Part shown: positions 21,441 through 34,309 of the stretch, in pieces | Numbering within the stretch: the first letter of the stretch is position 1 | Layout: every line of letters begins with the position of its first letter | Source of the DNA: Centrapalus pauciflorus | Lineage: Eukaryota > Streptophyta > Magnoliopsida > Asterales > Asteraceae | Assembly: GCA_020465985.1 (NCBI GenBank) | Contig: JAANYP010004790.1 | Coordinates: forward strand, 1,352,001-1,416,000 | DNA: 64,000 nucleotides | Direction of reading: 5' to 3' | The notes under the pieces: model-generated | The model's database searches: none | What the model was told of the DNA's origin: nothing | Seen by the model: only the letters and a program-made list of their open reading frames with translations | Position numbers and translations under genes: made by a program

Positions 21441-23295
21441 TGTAACACCCAGAATTCTCACACAAATGCCACGTCAATACAATACACGGGTGGCAATATC
21501 GCAATTATTTCTTAATGCACATGTCACAGGATTAGCGGAAAATCACTATTAATTAAAACTTTAACACGAAAGTCGCATTCATCATGTCATAGACTGAAAC
21601 TGATATACATACATACTGAATCATCTGATAAACACCGACTACTGGAAGCTAACATAACACTGATCAAAACAAACTACAGACAACAGTTCTTGAAGTTCAG
21701 TATCAAAATATAATCAGCATACACAACTCTAAACTGCCCGATCTCTATTTCGGCTGCTGCAGCTGTGACTGCGGTCCCACGGTATGACTGCCTGACACAC
21801 AGAAGACTCGAAAACATAAGCTGGACAGCTCGTGAGTACGCGAGGGTTAGACTCTGCAGGTAAGCACATAAAACATACACAACACACATATCTCGTCACA
21901 TATATGCAACTCGATGCATAACACGTATCTCTGCTCAAAAGGGGACCACGTTCCCCAGCTAACAGGCCGCACACAGCAGCGGTTAGCTACTCAATAGGCA
22001 CAGGAGCGACCTGGCAATATCACTGCCGTATATATACAGCCTCATATCTCGTGACTGGTTAGGGACAGTCAGCCTGCGCGATCACATATCGCGGACACCT
22101 GCAACTCAAACATATATAACACGTATAGGGTAGAATGAATCATACCTGCGTGCTAAGCTCAGTCTCATACACAAGATATCACAACACATATACACGACTC
22201 ATAAAAGTTTACGCGCGCTTTGTAAAAGACTCGAGTACTCACCGATTACCCGAAACTGGATTGAAACCCGAAACTTTAATGCGGCTCGGCACGTGATCGG
22301 CTAGAACCTGTAAACACCACGGACTCCACATATTAACGCAAGCTCAATACCCACACAACCCAAATCAAACATAACTATCGCAATCAATTTAAACCCGAAA
22401 CATATTCCCGAACGGATAACCGATCCCCGAAACTCTTTTACGGGATTCCTATCGAGACCCAAAATCCCAAGAAATTCAATCCGGCAATATCCCGAAGGAA
22501 TTCGACACACTAGCTACCCCAAACCTCTCCAATTGAATCAAATCGGATTTCCCAGCAGGCTGCGGCTCGCGCCGCTAAGCCCCCCTGCACTCGCGCCGCG
22601 CCCAATTCCTTCTGCGCGTCGCGCCGCGGCCCCCTGCGCGTCGCGCCGCGACCATGCGCCTGCACTCATCTTTGCTCTTCGATAACCATGGCCGAACCCA
22701 GGGGTTTAACCCCTCCAAACTCAATTTCAACAGCAAATATACACCTAACTCAATCATATTCGACCCATACAACCACAAGGACCAAATTTCCCAACATAAC
22801 ACAAGCATATTTCAAACTCTAGCTATGAAAATCAAGAATTCTTACCTTCAAGATCTCAAAAACACAAAGGGAGGAGGAAGAAGATGAAGCAAGGTACAGC
22901 ACCCAACTTGATTTCAATTTCGACTGTTGGCTTCACTTTTCTGCTGGAGGGTTTACACAATTCACACACACACTTTCTAAGTTTAGATGAGGGAAGAATG
23001 AAGGAGATAAGGTCACAGACCTTCATATATATCCAGTTCCTCAATTAGACAAACCCCGAACCCGATAAATCCGAACCCGATATCACTTTTTCATAAATTA
23101 TATCAATAGGACCCAATTAAATCCACGATCTCAAAGAGATAATTAATCCGCTAATTATTAGCTCGGGGACACGTATCACTCGGTTTCGACACGTTAAATC
23201 CACGAAATGGAATTTAATTGGAACACGCAATAATTATTAAAATAATGAGCCAATAAATTAAATCCACGTACCAGGCTCAAATCCGGGATGTTACA
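21441..23295 (-). mobile_element. Solo LTR, family TGTAACA, copy 2 (1855 bp, minus orientation)
   Basis: On the plus strand it runs TGTAACACCC ... GGGATGTTACA, with a perfect 5-bp target duplication GAATC (21436-21440 and 23296-23300). It is inverted relative to copies 1 and 3. Its GC-rich tract (about 22560-22665) repeats GCGTCGCGCCGCG-type units. No gag or pol neighbours it. Confidence 0.9.
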
Positions 23296-23300
23296 GAATC

Positions 23301-26024
23301 TTTAAAGAGGACAAAATTTAACAATGTGTTATAAGTTGGTAGCTTAAAATTAGACACATAAATATAAAAATTATATAGATATAAAAGTCAATAAAAATAA
23401 TGTTAATGTAGTTTAAAGAAATGACAAAAACTATTATAAAAAATTACAATTGTAATTAAAACGTTTAAAATAATATATATTTAAAAATAAGAGGTTTAAT
23501 TTTAATAAATAATTAAAATATTTAAATTAGAAGACAATTGCAATTAAATTTAATAAAATAAATTGATAATTATAAAATAATAAGTTTCTCTTAATTTAAA
23601 ATGTAAAGTACGTTTTAATTTAAGATTTAATTAATTAAAACTTGTAATGAAGTTAAATAAATAAATTTATAAATTAAGTTAGTTTAATTAATTAGTTAAT
23701 TTAAATTAACTCAATAGTGCTTTGAAGTGTTAATTTATAGGATAAAGGTATAAAGAGGGTTAATATAAGGAGATTATTTAACTTAATAGGTATAAGAGGA
23801 ATTAGGAAATTGTAGTTTCCTCTTATTTTTAAGAGGATACTTAAATTACTGAAAGCCATTGTATCTTATTTTTAATAAACGATCTTATATTGTTTAAGCT
23901 CTTACATTTCACAGTTTGAGGACTACTGAGGATTAAATTTATATAACTTACATTTGTGCGTTTTGGTGCTTTGGTTTTGATGATTTTCAAAATTGCAAAG
24001 AGGACCTTGTACTTTTTAATATTTGGAAAAAAAGTACTTGTATGTTAATAAATAATTACAGAAAACTCCTTTTGGTTTCCTACATTTAAGGTCCTATGGT
24101 ATCCTATATTTATACAGAAATGTTCTTGTGGTTTTCTAAGACGACTTTCCTACACACACATACCATTTTTTTGCACCGAAAAAATTCGAATTAAATTGGT
24201 TCGTCGTTTTTCCGTTTTGTTAAATTGGAAATCGGAATGGTAAATCATTGTTTCTTATAAGACATTAAAAATTAGATTATTTGGTTGTTTTTTTACATTT
24301 GGTCAAATCGAAAATTGGAATGGTTATTCATTTTTTTCTCCGTCGAATATACTTAAAAATAGATTTGATTGGTCGCTTTTTCCATTTGGTTAACTATTTC
24401 GTTGGAAAAATTGAAATGGTTCGTCGTTTCAACTTTAAAAGTTTTCGCTCGAAAAAATAACGAACCATTTCGGTCTTCAATCTAATCAAATGGCAGAAAC
24501 AATCGCGTAATCTAATTTTTAGCATTTTTTATTGGAAAAAACATTTAACAACATCGATTTTCGATTTAACCAAACAAAAAAACGGCTAACCATATTAGTT
24601 TTATCTGCTTTTGCTCACAAAAAACGATGAACCATATTAAATTTAGACGATTGGAAATAAAGTCAACTGAATTAATTTTAAATGTTTTCACTCGGAAAAA
24701 ACGAGAAACTCTGATTTTTAATTTAACCGAACGTAAATACAATTAATCAATCTATAAATTATTCCGATAGAAGAAAAATATGAATTATTTCACTTTTTAA
24801 ATTTTTGTTGAATAGATGAAATTCATGTAACAACGAACCATTTAGATTTTTAATTTAACGGAACAAAAAATATATATAAAAACTTATTTTTTTTCAAACA
24901 AAGTAATCATGTAAACCGAATAAAAACTTATTTTTTCAAACAAAGTAAAAAATATATATAATATTTCACAAGCTTATTATAACTAACTAAAAATTGAAAA
25001 TTTATTAAAACTAAAAATTGAAAACTTATTAAAACTAAATATAAATTTTAATATGTATTTTGACTTTTTTCATTTTATACTTCAAAATAGTCTTTTAAAT
25101 AAATAAATAAATTAATTAATTAAATGTATTTTTAGTTTATAAGAAATATTTGTTACATTGTAGGTAATATTGTCTTTTCTATTTATTTTAAATAAAAAAT
25201 ATTATTGTTGGACAGTATTATATCTGATTATTTTTATGTTTTTATATGTATACATAAAATTTATTTATATTATATATGAAACTCTTTAAATAATAAATAT
25301 TGAATTCAACATTTTTTATATTTTATTTGTAAATAAAAGTTATTCATTTGTACATCGACTTCTTCAATATGTTACATATTTAAATACTGAAAATTTTCGC
25401 TTCCACCTCAATTTGAAGAATTAAATGACCGTGATTCATTTTGTTTTGTTTTTTTTGGTTTTGTCTCACAAGATTCATATAAAATATCAACTTTTTTTTA
25501 TTCATATTTTTTGTGTAAAAAAGAGGCTTAATATATATAAAAGCAACATGTTTTTTTTTGTTTTTGCGGTATAGCCTATTCGTGTTATTTTTTATCAATA
25601 AATCCTCATGATATTTATTTGTTTTTGATTTTTAAAAATTTTCTTTTTTTCCAACAAAGCCATTAAGTTTGAGAGCTTTTCATGGAAAACATGTTGGTTT
25701 TTTTGTGGAACATACAGGATTGATATTTTTTTTTTCAAAAACCAGAAAGAAAATAATAACCTAAGGGACTTTATTAGGAAAAAAAATAACATGGAGAGAC
25801 GAACCACAAAAAACATGTTGTTTTGTTCATATAAATTCCTAAAAATATACTTTAGACATCATCAATTGAGTCAAACCAAATTCGTAAAAAAACATGTAAC
25901 TCACTAATACTTAAACACACAAATCCACTAACGTTGTTGTTATCATTGAAGTATTGAACATGTTTCTATTTCTTAACATCATAGTTTATTTTAAGCGATA
26001 AAAACTACATATTTATGACGGAAA
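23301..26024. other. AT-rich region, probably the body of a Helitron in part
   Basis: No gene seen. Between about 24170 and 24850 short phrases such as AACGAACCATTT, GGTTCGTCGTTT and ATCGATTTTCGATTTAACC recur in both orientations. The region ends at a Helitron-type 3' terminus (26025-26057), but the 5' terminus could not be located. Confidence 0.35.
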
Positions 26025-26057
26025 CCCGCAGCAACGCGCGGGGAACCATAACCCTAG
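26025..26057 (+). mobile_element. Helitron 3' terminus
   Basis: A hairpin-forming CCCGCAGCAACGCGCGGG is followed 12 nt later by CTAG and then T, as expected for a Helitron 3' end (hairpin, CTRR, insertion before T). It is a GC-rich exception in AT-rich DNA. The element should extend to the left. Confidence 0.7.
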
Positions 26058-26073
26058 TTATCAAACAAACAAG

Positions 26074-26514
26074 TAGGGGTGAGCGACGGGTACTATTTCC
26101 CAAACCGGTACCGAATTAATATATTCGGTCCGGTACTCGGTTTTTAAAATAGCTAAAATTTGGTATTCGGTACTCTCGGTTTCGGTACTATATTTATCCC
26201 GAATATCCCGATCCCGAACCGAATATATAAATTAGCTAAAAGTCGTTATTTGTAACTTTAAAACGTTAAACTTTGTTCGGTATTCGGTATTTGATATTCT
26301 GTTTTCGGTATTAGGAATTCGGTATTCGGGTGCAATATTTGGTGATGTATGTTTGATATTTGGTATTTTTTCCTTATTCGGTCCCAATACGTGCCCGGTC
26401 CCAGAATCGGAACCGAACCGGCACCATATAAAATTATACGGTTCGGTATTCGGTACTTTCAAAACTAATAATTCGGTACAGGTTCGGTACGGTCCAGTAC
26501 CGAGCTCACCCCTA
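26074..26514 (+). mobile_element. hAT MITE (GGTACCGAACC family), copy 2 (441 bp)
   Basis: Perfect inverted ends TAGGGGTGAGC/GCTCACCCCTA and a perfect 8-bp target duplication CAAACAAG (26066-26073 and 26515-26522). It shares GAACCGGCACCATATAAAAT and TTCGGTACC-type repeats with copies 1 and 3, plus about 150 bp of extra sequence. It sits 16 bp to the right of the Helitron 3' end. Confidence 0.92.
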
Positions 26515-26618
26515 CAAACAAGATTGTTTATGTCATAACAATATAACATATGTACAAACTTTTAACTTTAATCCATTCTCGTCATTAAATGCTTTTGATT
26601 TGTTTTGGCATCAAAGGT

Positions 26619-27110
26619 TTGTGACAGATAATGATGAGTGATTAAATTGTTACCGTAGAATGTGTTGAAGATGGATCACGTGATCACCAGCAAATCCCCA
26701 AGAAGGTTCTCTTAAGGAAAGCACTTCGACATTTAAGTAAGAAATTAAGGTTAACATGTGTTTATGTATCCGAGAGAAATAGCATACCTTGTGGGTTTCT
26801 CAACCCTATATAAATACCTCATCCCTACAATCTCTATATTGGAGAATATATCTTCTCCCATGAGGTTGTTACCATTTGGATCGCCATCAATTCTGGTACA
26901 TCAATTGAAGATCTTGTTTACGATTATCCTTTATAGTTCCCCTATAATGACCTTCTTGAACTGTTATCCCGATGTGGTGGCCTTTTGTGCGGGTAGACAC
27001 ACCTGGTCAATAAGTCATTCGGCTCACCCAGGTCATAGCGTCATTCGTCGAGCATCTGTCGAGTTTGGGGATATCATTCAATTTATTGTAGTTCTATTTT
27101 GAAACAACGG
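26619..27110 (+). other. Possible solo LTR or LTR fragment
   Basis: A moderately GC-richer block starts near TGTGACAGATAATG and contains a good TATA box in CCCTATATAAATACC (about 26804-26818), followed by GGAGAATATATCTTCTCCC. This resembles an LTR promoter. A 114-codon open frame overlaps it, but the frame shows no domain. Ends and target duplication could not be defined. Confidence 0.35.
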
Positions 27111-27291
27111 TAATCAATTCAACTGTTGTTCATATAATTTTTATAAATCAGCAATATGATAATTAAATTAAATATTCATATAAATATGAGATTTTTAAAT
27201 GTTTACACGTGAGTAATAACACAGTATATGATTTAAAGTATTTATAAAATTCGGTCCTTATACGTCAGGCACCAAGACCGATTTTTGAGGC

Positions 27292-27316
27292 GGGGGGGGG
27301 GGGGGGGGGGGGGGGG
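27292..27316 (+). repeat. Homopolymer run of about 25 G
   Basis: About 25 consecutive G follow GAGGC and precede AGGCGACAGAG. Such a run could form a G-quadruplex, and its length is prone to sequencing or assembly error. The flanks look like repeat debris rather than a gene. Confidence 0.85.
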
Positions 27317-28161
27317 AGGCGACAGAGCCCCCGATTTATTAGGGCTTCACAATTACTTCATTGTTCCTTTCTGGTGAAATATGAAAACGTCAAACACACT
27401 TTATTTTATAGAAGATGTCACATAAATTAAATGAATACATTTCGCTAACACGTAAATTACTTTCTGGATATTCAATTATACCAGTAGTCCAATATTTGTA
27501 TTAGTAATACTTTTTTATACCTTTTAAAAAGTTTGTATTTAAAAAAAAGCCTAATTTAAATTAGGATACAGAACCCTTAAAATCCGATCCTACATGACCT
27601 CAACATTTATAAATGGAAATTACGTGTAGATAACATGAAAAAATTACTCAATGAGTGATTTTAAAAAGCAATAAAGCAAATGTAAGGGGACAAAATTACA
27701 AATATTGTTAGGTGGGAGAATCTTCACCTTATTTACAAAGAGTTATAGACCCACATTTTCGTACTATATTCAATTCTTCATTTATGAATTTGTGGATTAT
27801 TTGACACATCAATTCCATTAATTTCATTAAAATTTGAAAACAAATTATAAACGTGGTAAGTTTTTAAGGGGACCCTTATGTATACAACTTCAAAATTGTA
27901 GAGATAGGTTTTCAAAATTTAAATTTTAAATACAATACTTTGTTAAAAAATATAACAATAATTACCGTCAACCATGTATATTATGTGAAATTTATAAAAG
28001 TTGATATACATACATATATGTAATATGTATAACATGTTGCCAATAAAAATTTACTGGAGTCGCATGATACTGGTACTTTCTATATGGATCCATGAGCGGT
28101 TAAAGTTGTAGAATTATGATTTTGTTTTCAACATATTATATGGTAGTCCTATTTCTTTTAA
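27317..28161. other. AT-rich intergenic DNA, nothing recognised
   Basis: No supported coding sequence, RNA gene or bounded repeat was found. Confidence 0.4.
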
Positions 28162-28496
28162 GGAAAAATTACTAAGAAAGTTAATATAAAATACAAAATT
28201 TTACAATAAAGGTATTGTAAAAAAAAATATTTTTTTGCCAAAAAAAGTAATGTAAAATTATATTTTGGCCAAGAAAGGACATTAAATTCAATTTTTAGAT
28301 CAAGAAAGATAATCAAATATTATTTTTTTTACCAAAAAATGGAGCATAAAATTAAAAATTTACTTTCTTAATTGGTATTCAGTATCCTTTTTTGTCAAAT
28401 TTGAATTTTACGTTATCTTTCATGGCCTAAAAAATTTTTACATTACTTTTATTGTCAATTTTGGAATTTTATATTACATTTCTTGGTAATTTGCCA
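28162..28496. mobile_element. MULE-type MITE, family D, copy 1 (335 bp)
   Basis: Long imperfect hairpin with ends GGAAAAATTACTAAGAAAG and (complement) TGGCAAATTACCAAGAAATG. A perfect 9-bp target duplication TTCTTTTAA flanks it (28153-28161 and 28497-28505). Sequence and structure match the copy at 63625-63951. Confidence 0.85.
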
Positions 28497-28659
28497 TTCT
28501 TTTAAATAAAAGTTACACTCATAGTTGTTAATGGACCCTCTAATTTGAGTCTTTTAGTCAATCTCCAACCATTAGAAATGTACGAAAAAAAAACATCTTT
28601 TGAAAATATTTATTCTTCAAAAAAAAATTCATCTTCAAACGTAGGGGATGAAAAAAAAA

Positions 28660-29310
28660 ATCTAATTACTCGAATCGAACCAAAACCGGGCCGGATTTTT
28701 TATTTTCGGACCGGTTCTCGGTTCCTATAATTCGGTTTTCGGTTCCTTTTTGTTTGGTTTGTCACTCGGAACCGGACTGAAATTTCAAAAGTTAATTAAG
28801 TTAAAAACAAGATTTTCCTAATCTCATGCTCATGTATGTATCCATTCGCATAAAAAATTTGGTCATGGATTATCTACTTTATTTCATCGTCAATTATATA
28901 AAAAAAACTTGATCATTGATATGAAGTTTTCATAACCATGGATTATCTAATTTTTTTATTACCCTTTGTATAAAAATTGGGCATGGATATGGAATTTTCA
29001 TAGTGATAGAACACACTGTAAATCTTTACTAATCAACTACGTATTTAAAATATTTATGACCATTAAACATATCAGATGATGCTTATGTTTGAAAAGTTAA
29101 CAATAATTTGGGTAAAGAAAAGATGATGTTTATGTTTAAGAAATTTTGATAAAAGTTATAAACTTTTTTATAGTTTCGGGTCATTCGGGTATGGAACCGG
29201 AACCGATTAGTTTAACAACGATCCGGTTCTCGGTTCTAACATTTTGGTATTTTTGGTTTTCGAGTATTTCGTGTTCGGTTTGGTTCCGAAACCAAACTCT
29301 ATCCTTATCC
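28660..29310. repeat. Degenerate AACCGG/GGTTCGG-rich repeat
   Basis: Both edges are rich in CCGGTTCTCGGTTCC, AACCGGAACCGATTAG and GGTTCTCGGTTC phrases, around an AT-rich core. It resembles a decayed relative of the hAT MITEs made of CGGTTCGG repeats. No clean ends were found. Confidence 0.4.
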
Positions 29311-30027
29311 GAACATATACTCTAAAAACTTTAACTTTAACAGTCTTATGTACTAATTAAACTTTATATACATGATAACCTAATTGAACAATAGTATTTC
29401 ATATATAATACTTACTAATAACATGTATCAATTATTACTAAATTTAAATTAATTTTTTTTTAAATAAACCCATTTTAATTGTTTTCTGAAACTATGATAA
29501 ATTTATGTTTTTTTAAATAAATAAATATATAGTTTATATAAATATAATAAATTATATTAAGTAATTCATATAAGATAAATGTATAAAAGAGTTAAAATGT
29601 AAAATTAGATTGAATGAACAGTGTTTCTTCGTATTTGAAGGAATTATCCAATCCTTCGTAAATGAGAATGGTTGGAATAGAAAACGAGTACTTCATACTC
29701 TAAATTTGAAGGAAAAGTGTGTTTTCAAATATAAATAAAAGGAAAGTTTTTATTATAAATATTTATCTTTTAATTTTTTTATTCCAACCATATACTTCAT
29801 TTGAAGAAATCTCAATGAAGTTACACTAAATGTCTAAATCTATAGAGTTACACTAAACGTATATAACGAAACAACTAAAATAAAAAAATTCATTTAAAAA
29901 ATATCATTCCCTGTTTTAGAATGACTAAATGAAATTATAAATCGAATTTGTCTCGTGATATGTCGGTTTCAGATTAAACAGTTCGGTTCGATTTCTCAAA
30001 TTTCTAGTTTTGTCTGAATACCCCTAA

Positions 30028-30332
30028 GGGGACGTTTGGTTCGCGAATTTCCTGTGATTTGCATTTGAAGTCCTGTGTTTGGTTCACAGATTTTAGTAAG
30101 GATTTAAAATCTCAGTGTTTCACAAACTTTGCCATTCTTTGTTATTTAAAAACCTAGCATCCCCTTTAGGATTTTAAATCTCAGTTGCATTGCATACTTC
30201 ATATTAACAAATTTTTCCTAAATGATAACGTAAATTCTTTGACAAAATCATGATAAATGAAAATCCTACATAATGCAAATCTTTTGACAGAATACAAATC
30301 CCATGAAGAAAAATCTACAAACTAAACGTTGC
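30028..30332. mobile_element. Tourist-like (PIF/Harbinger) MITE, 305 bp
   Basis: Ends GGGGACGTTTGGTTCGCGAA (30027-30028 onward) and, complemented, GCAACGTTTAGTTTGTAGAT. The 3-bp target duplication is TAA (30025-30027 and 30333-30335). Comparison with duplicate 2, where this segment is absent, supports insertion. No transposase. Confidence 0.65.
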
Positions 30333-30550
30333 TAAGAGTCTAGGACAATGACATCCTTTTTTATGTGATAATCTTTAAGCTTTTTGACAACTCCTAGCGA
30401 CTTTATTTAATGATCAAACTTAACTTTATAAAATATTAAAAAATTGTGTTACATTTCTATGAAAGGCAAATTTAATTTGTTATATGAAATGAAAGATTAA
30501 AAATCAACTTTAAGTACATTACCTTTTATGGTATTATATGAAATGAAAAA

Positions 30551-31548
30551 GGGTTATTATCGGAAAAACCATCCGAACTTTTATGATTTTTTCGGTTTAA
30601 CCACTCAATTTTTTTCCAACCTATCAAAACACTAAACTTTTCATTTTTTATTGCTTTGACCATTTTACCTGTTATCACAGGTGATTTGCTTACGTGGCAC
30701 TTACGTGACGTTTTTTATCATTGAAAAAACCACTCGAACTTCCAAGATTTTTTTGGTTCGACCACCATCCTCTTAAACTAAAAATTAAAACTCCGAGAAC
30801 CGATAATTCAATGTAATCAAACTTATCTTTTCATATTTTTATCAAGAACAGTAATATATCAAATTAAAATCAATTCATTTTTATTTTTAAGTTTTTCAAG
30901 ATATTATAAACACCAACAATAAACCCAATTTAAGTTTCAGAATTGCTTATGAAATTTTATAATAAAGTTTTAGTTATTAATTTTCTATTATAATTTATTT
31001 TTTAAAAATTTATTAAAATATATTATTACTATCGTTAGTGATTACTATTTAATTATAAAATTTATTTATTTACGATCCTTTAAAACATTCAAACCCTAAC
31101 AAACTTGATGAACACTACAAAACCTTAGAGAATCAAATTGATTAGAATATGTTTGGATTAACACAATGATAATGAAGAACTGATGAAGTAGAAGAGGATG
31201 ATAATAAAGAAGCAGAAGAGATCAATGAAATATCGTTGTTGATAAAAACAATATGATGATGAAAAACAAAGAATGGTTTTTATGTTGAAAAAACTAATAG
31301 AGTGGTTAAAGAAAAAGAATTATGAAAGTTCGAATGATTTTTTTGATAAAAACTTTAATTCATAACAACAATTAACCGGTCAAACAGGTTACCGGTCAAA
31401 AATGAATGGCTAAAACAATAAATTTGAAAGTACAGTGATTAAACTAATAGAAAATAAAAAGTGTAGTGATTTTATCGGTTGTGAAAAAAATTGAATGGTT
31501 AAACCGAAAAAATCATAACAGTTCGGATGGTTTTTTCGATAATAACCC
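30551..31548. mobile_element. Non-autonomous MULE, family E (998 bp)
   Basis: Terminal inverted repeats of at least 120 bp begin GGGTTATTATCGGAAAAACC and (complement) GGGTTATTATCGAAAAAACC. Both continue through CATCCGAACT, GATTTTTTCGGTTTAACCA and TCAATTTTTTTC. A perfect 9-bp target duplication AATGAAAAA flanks it (30542-30550 and 31549-31557). The interior holds no transposase frame. Confidence 0.9.
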
Positions 31549-31611
31549 AATGAAAAATTGAAAACCAACTTTAAGTACACTTGAAGAAATCTGAATGAAG
31601 TTACACTTAAC

Positions 31612-31714
31612 GCCATGTTTGTTTACTTTTTAATGGAATCATTAAGAGATCATTTTATTTTTGAATGACTTCCTAATGAATAATGATTCCATTAAAAAGT
31701 AAACAAACGACCCC
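31612..31714. mobile_element. Short Tourist-like MITE (103 bp)
   Basis: Almost entirely palindromic. The left arm has TGTTTGTTTACTTTTTAATG and the right arm its complement CATTAAAAAGTAAACAAACG. The ends CGCCATG and (complement) GGGGTCG are flanked by TAA (31609-31611 and 31715-31717). The corresponding site in the neighbouring duplicate is empty. Confidence 0.7.
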
Positions 31715-32426
31715 TAAATCTAAAGAGCTACACTAAACGTATTTAACAAAACAACTAGAATAAAAAAAATTCATTTAAAAAAATACCATTCACTACTTTA
31801 AAACGAATACATGAAATTATAAATCAAATCTGTCACATGACATGTTGGTTTCAGATCAAACGGTTTGATTCGGTTTCTCAATTTTCTACTTTTGTTTGAA
31901 CACTCTTAAGATAATGACATCAAAAAGTTGACAATCTCTAAGCTTTTTAACAACTCCTTTTAGCGACTTTATTTAATGATCAAATTTAACTTTTTAAAAT
32001 ATAAAAATTGTGATACATTTCTATGAAAGGCAAATTTAATTTGTTATATGAAATGAAAAATTGAAAATCAACTTTAAGTACATTACCTTTTGTGGTATTA
32101 TTAATTTATTATCCCTATAAAATATAAAAAATATTTCCCTTAAATTACAAATTTAAAACGTGCTACGTACAACCCTTCAATAATGCTGACAGCCCAATGA
32201 AAGTTGAAGATTCCTTTACCTACCACATATTAATTGATATATCTTTAATACAATTACAAATAATGGATCGGGTCAGACCCACTACACCAATGAGTGGGCC
32301 TAGGCCATGGACCAAAATAGTACTATCGTAGGACATAATGAATTTGATTGAAATTAAGTTAAAGTTAGGAATCAAAATAAATTAGAGGGTTGATTGTCAA
32401 AATATTTGCAAACTTTTTATTTTTAT

Positions 32427-34271
32427 GGGATAAATACTAAAAAGGTCAATATTGCAATCATTTTTTATATTTTACCCGGATTAAAATGACCTAACCAAAA
32501 TATTTTCTATTTTCGTTACAAAATTTACGTTATAACAACTATTTACGTTACATGTATGTTTTATTAGTTTCTAACGTATCCCGTTACAAATGGTGAAAAG
32601 TCACGAAAAGTATATTTTATCTTTCGTTGCCAAATCTTTTTCTTGTCATTTTCGAGAGATTTTTAATGTTTATTGTAACTCAAATTTATATGTCAAATTA
32701 AAATGTTTTTTTTTCTTTCATAATTACTATTATTTACTTTTTTCTAATATTATATTAAAGATGAAAATTAGAGTATTACATTATCACTTACGTTACCAAG
32801 TTTTTTAGTAACGAAATTTCATTGTTTGTATTTTCTTTAGGTTTTATTATGAAAAACCAACATGTTTTTACGGGTTTGAGTTTTCGTCCCTTAATGTTAT
32901 TTTTTTCTAGAAAAATACTCAAGTTAGTTTTTAATTAGTAAACTAGGTTTTTAAAAACTAAAAGACTGGGTTCTAATAAACCCTTTTTTTATATATTACG
33001 TTAATTTTTTTGTATATTACACGTGTTACCACTTACATTGCTATTTTTTAATTCATTTTTTGTTATTTTTTGTATATTACGTTACAACTTAAGTTACTAA
33101 ATTTTTTGGTAACAAAATTTTATTTTTTATACTTTTTTTGTATTATTATCTTACCGTTTACATTACCAAAATTTTTTTGTAATGAAATTTTATTTTTTGT
33201 GTAATATGTTTTCAAACTTTTTGTGTATTAAATATGTAATGTGGGTAAATATAAATAAACAAAAACAGTAATTTCGTTACCAAAAAGTTTAGTAATGTAA
33301 ATAATTTTGGTAACATAAGTTCTAAGATATCATACAAAAAAGTATATAAAAGTAGAATTACTTGTACTCTTTTTACAAAAATTTTTACTTGTACTTTTTT
33401 TACAAAATTTTTAGTATAAAGAATCAAATATTTAAAGTTAAAATTTCAATTTAGTAACTTAAGTGGTAACATAATACACACAAAATGAAATTTTGTTACC
33501 AAATTTTTTTGTAAAGTAACGGGTAACATAACATATAAAAAAGTACAAAAACTAAAATTTCGTTACAAAAAATTTTAGTAACGTAAATAGAAACGTAATA
33601 TTCAAAAAATTACAGAAAATAGAATTTCATAACCAATGTAATATCAATATTAGTAAGGAAATGTAATATCATAATTTTAATATTTGACGTGATATTAAGA
33701 AAATTAAATAATAGAAATGACGAAAAAAGTATTTTGAAATGAAAATGTGTGTTATTTTTCGTTACTTTTTACCTTATTTAACGTAAAGTATTAAAAAACT
33801 AATAAAAAGTAAAAAATTAATGGTAACAGAAATGGTTGTGTTGCGTTTAATTTGATGAAAAATTTCCATTTTACTTTTTAAAATAAATGAAAACTTGTTT
33901 ATTTAACAACAATTTCATAAATTTTTATTTTAAATTTTAAAATACCAATTTTCATTCTCTCTCTCTTATTATTCTATAATCTACCCTATATTTCTTTATA
34001 ATACTCTTTTTTTCTCTCTTACTTTTCTATCATATATCCTATTTTTCTTATTTTATAATTATCAATCTTATTTTTTCTTAAAACTAAAAGTTCATCATCT
34101 AAACAAGTTTCCACTTTTTATAGATACCCTTGTTTTTTTTTTTGAAAACTGAAATTGAAAAATGACTAATTTTCGTTAACTAAACGCAACCTTGAAATTT
34201 GGTTAGGTGACTTAAACTTAGGTAAAACTTAATAATGATATTGCAATTTTGGGTATTTTAGTAATTGTCTC
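32427..34271. mobile_element. TIR element of 1.85 kb with internal GTTACC/GGTAAC palindromes
   Basis: Ends GGGATAAATACTAAAAAGG and (complement) GAGACAATTACTAAAATACC are followed by matching TTGCAAT and CACCTAACCAAAT or GACCTAACCAAAAT sequences, giving terminal inverted repeats of about 75 bp. The terminus resembles the family B MITE at 13543. Flanks are T-rich and no duplication is certain. No transposase frame was found. Confidence 0.55.
32790..33640. repeat. Array of imperfect GTTAC-A/T spacer-GTAAC palindromes
   Basis: At least six units of the form GTTACCAA(A/T-rich)TTGGTAAC-like sequence recur, for example near 32792, 33084, 33154, 33270, 33490 and 33560. AT-rich spacers of variable length separate them. 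They lie inside the TIR element at 32427-34271. Confidence 0.55.
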
Positions 34272-34309
34272 TTTTTTATTATTTAAAATAACCAAAATTG
34301 TTTGCAATA

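Larger units (their letters stand above)
29805..32100. repeat. Tandem duplication of an AT-rich repeat, later invaded by three MITEs
   Basis: Copy 1 (about 29805-30536) and copy 2 (about 31580-32098) both run from GAAGAAATCTNAATGAAGTT through ACACTAAACGTAT and TTCAGAT-AAAC to ATGAAAGGCAAATTTAATTT and ATCAACTTTAAGTACATTAC. Copy 1 contains the MITE 30028-30332 and copy 2 the MITE 31612-31714. A MULE (30551-31548) lies at the junction. A third relative occurs at about 44070-44330. Confidence 0.65.

Noticed and set aside
22654..22887. 77-codon plus-strand frame in the 21.4-23.3 kb region
   Set aside because: It lies inside solo LTR copy 2 and has no recognisable domain.
26758..27102. 114-codon open frame
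   Set aside because: No start context, domain or homology recognised, and it overlaps an LTR-like promoter block.
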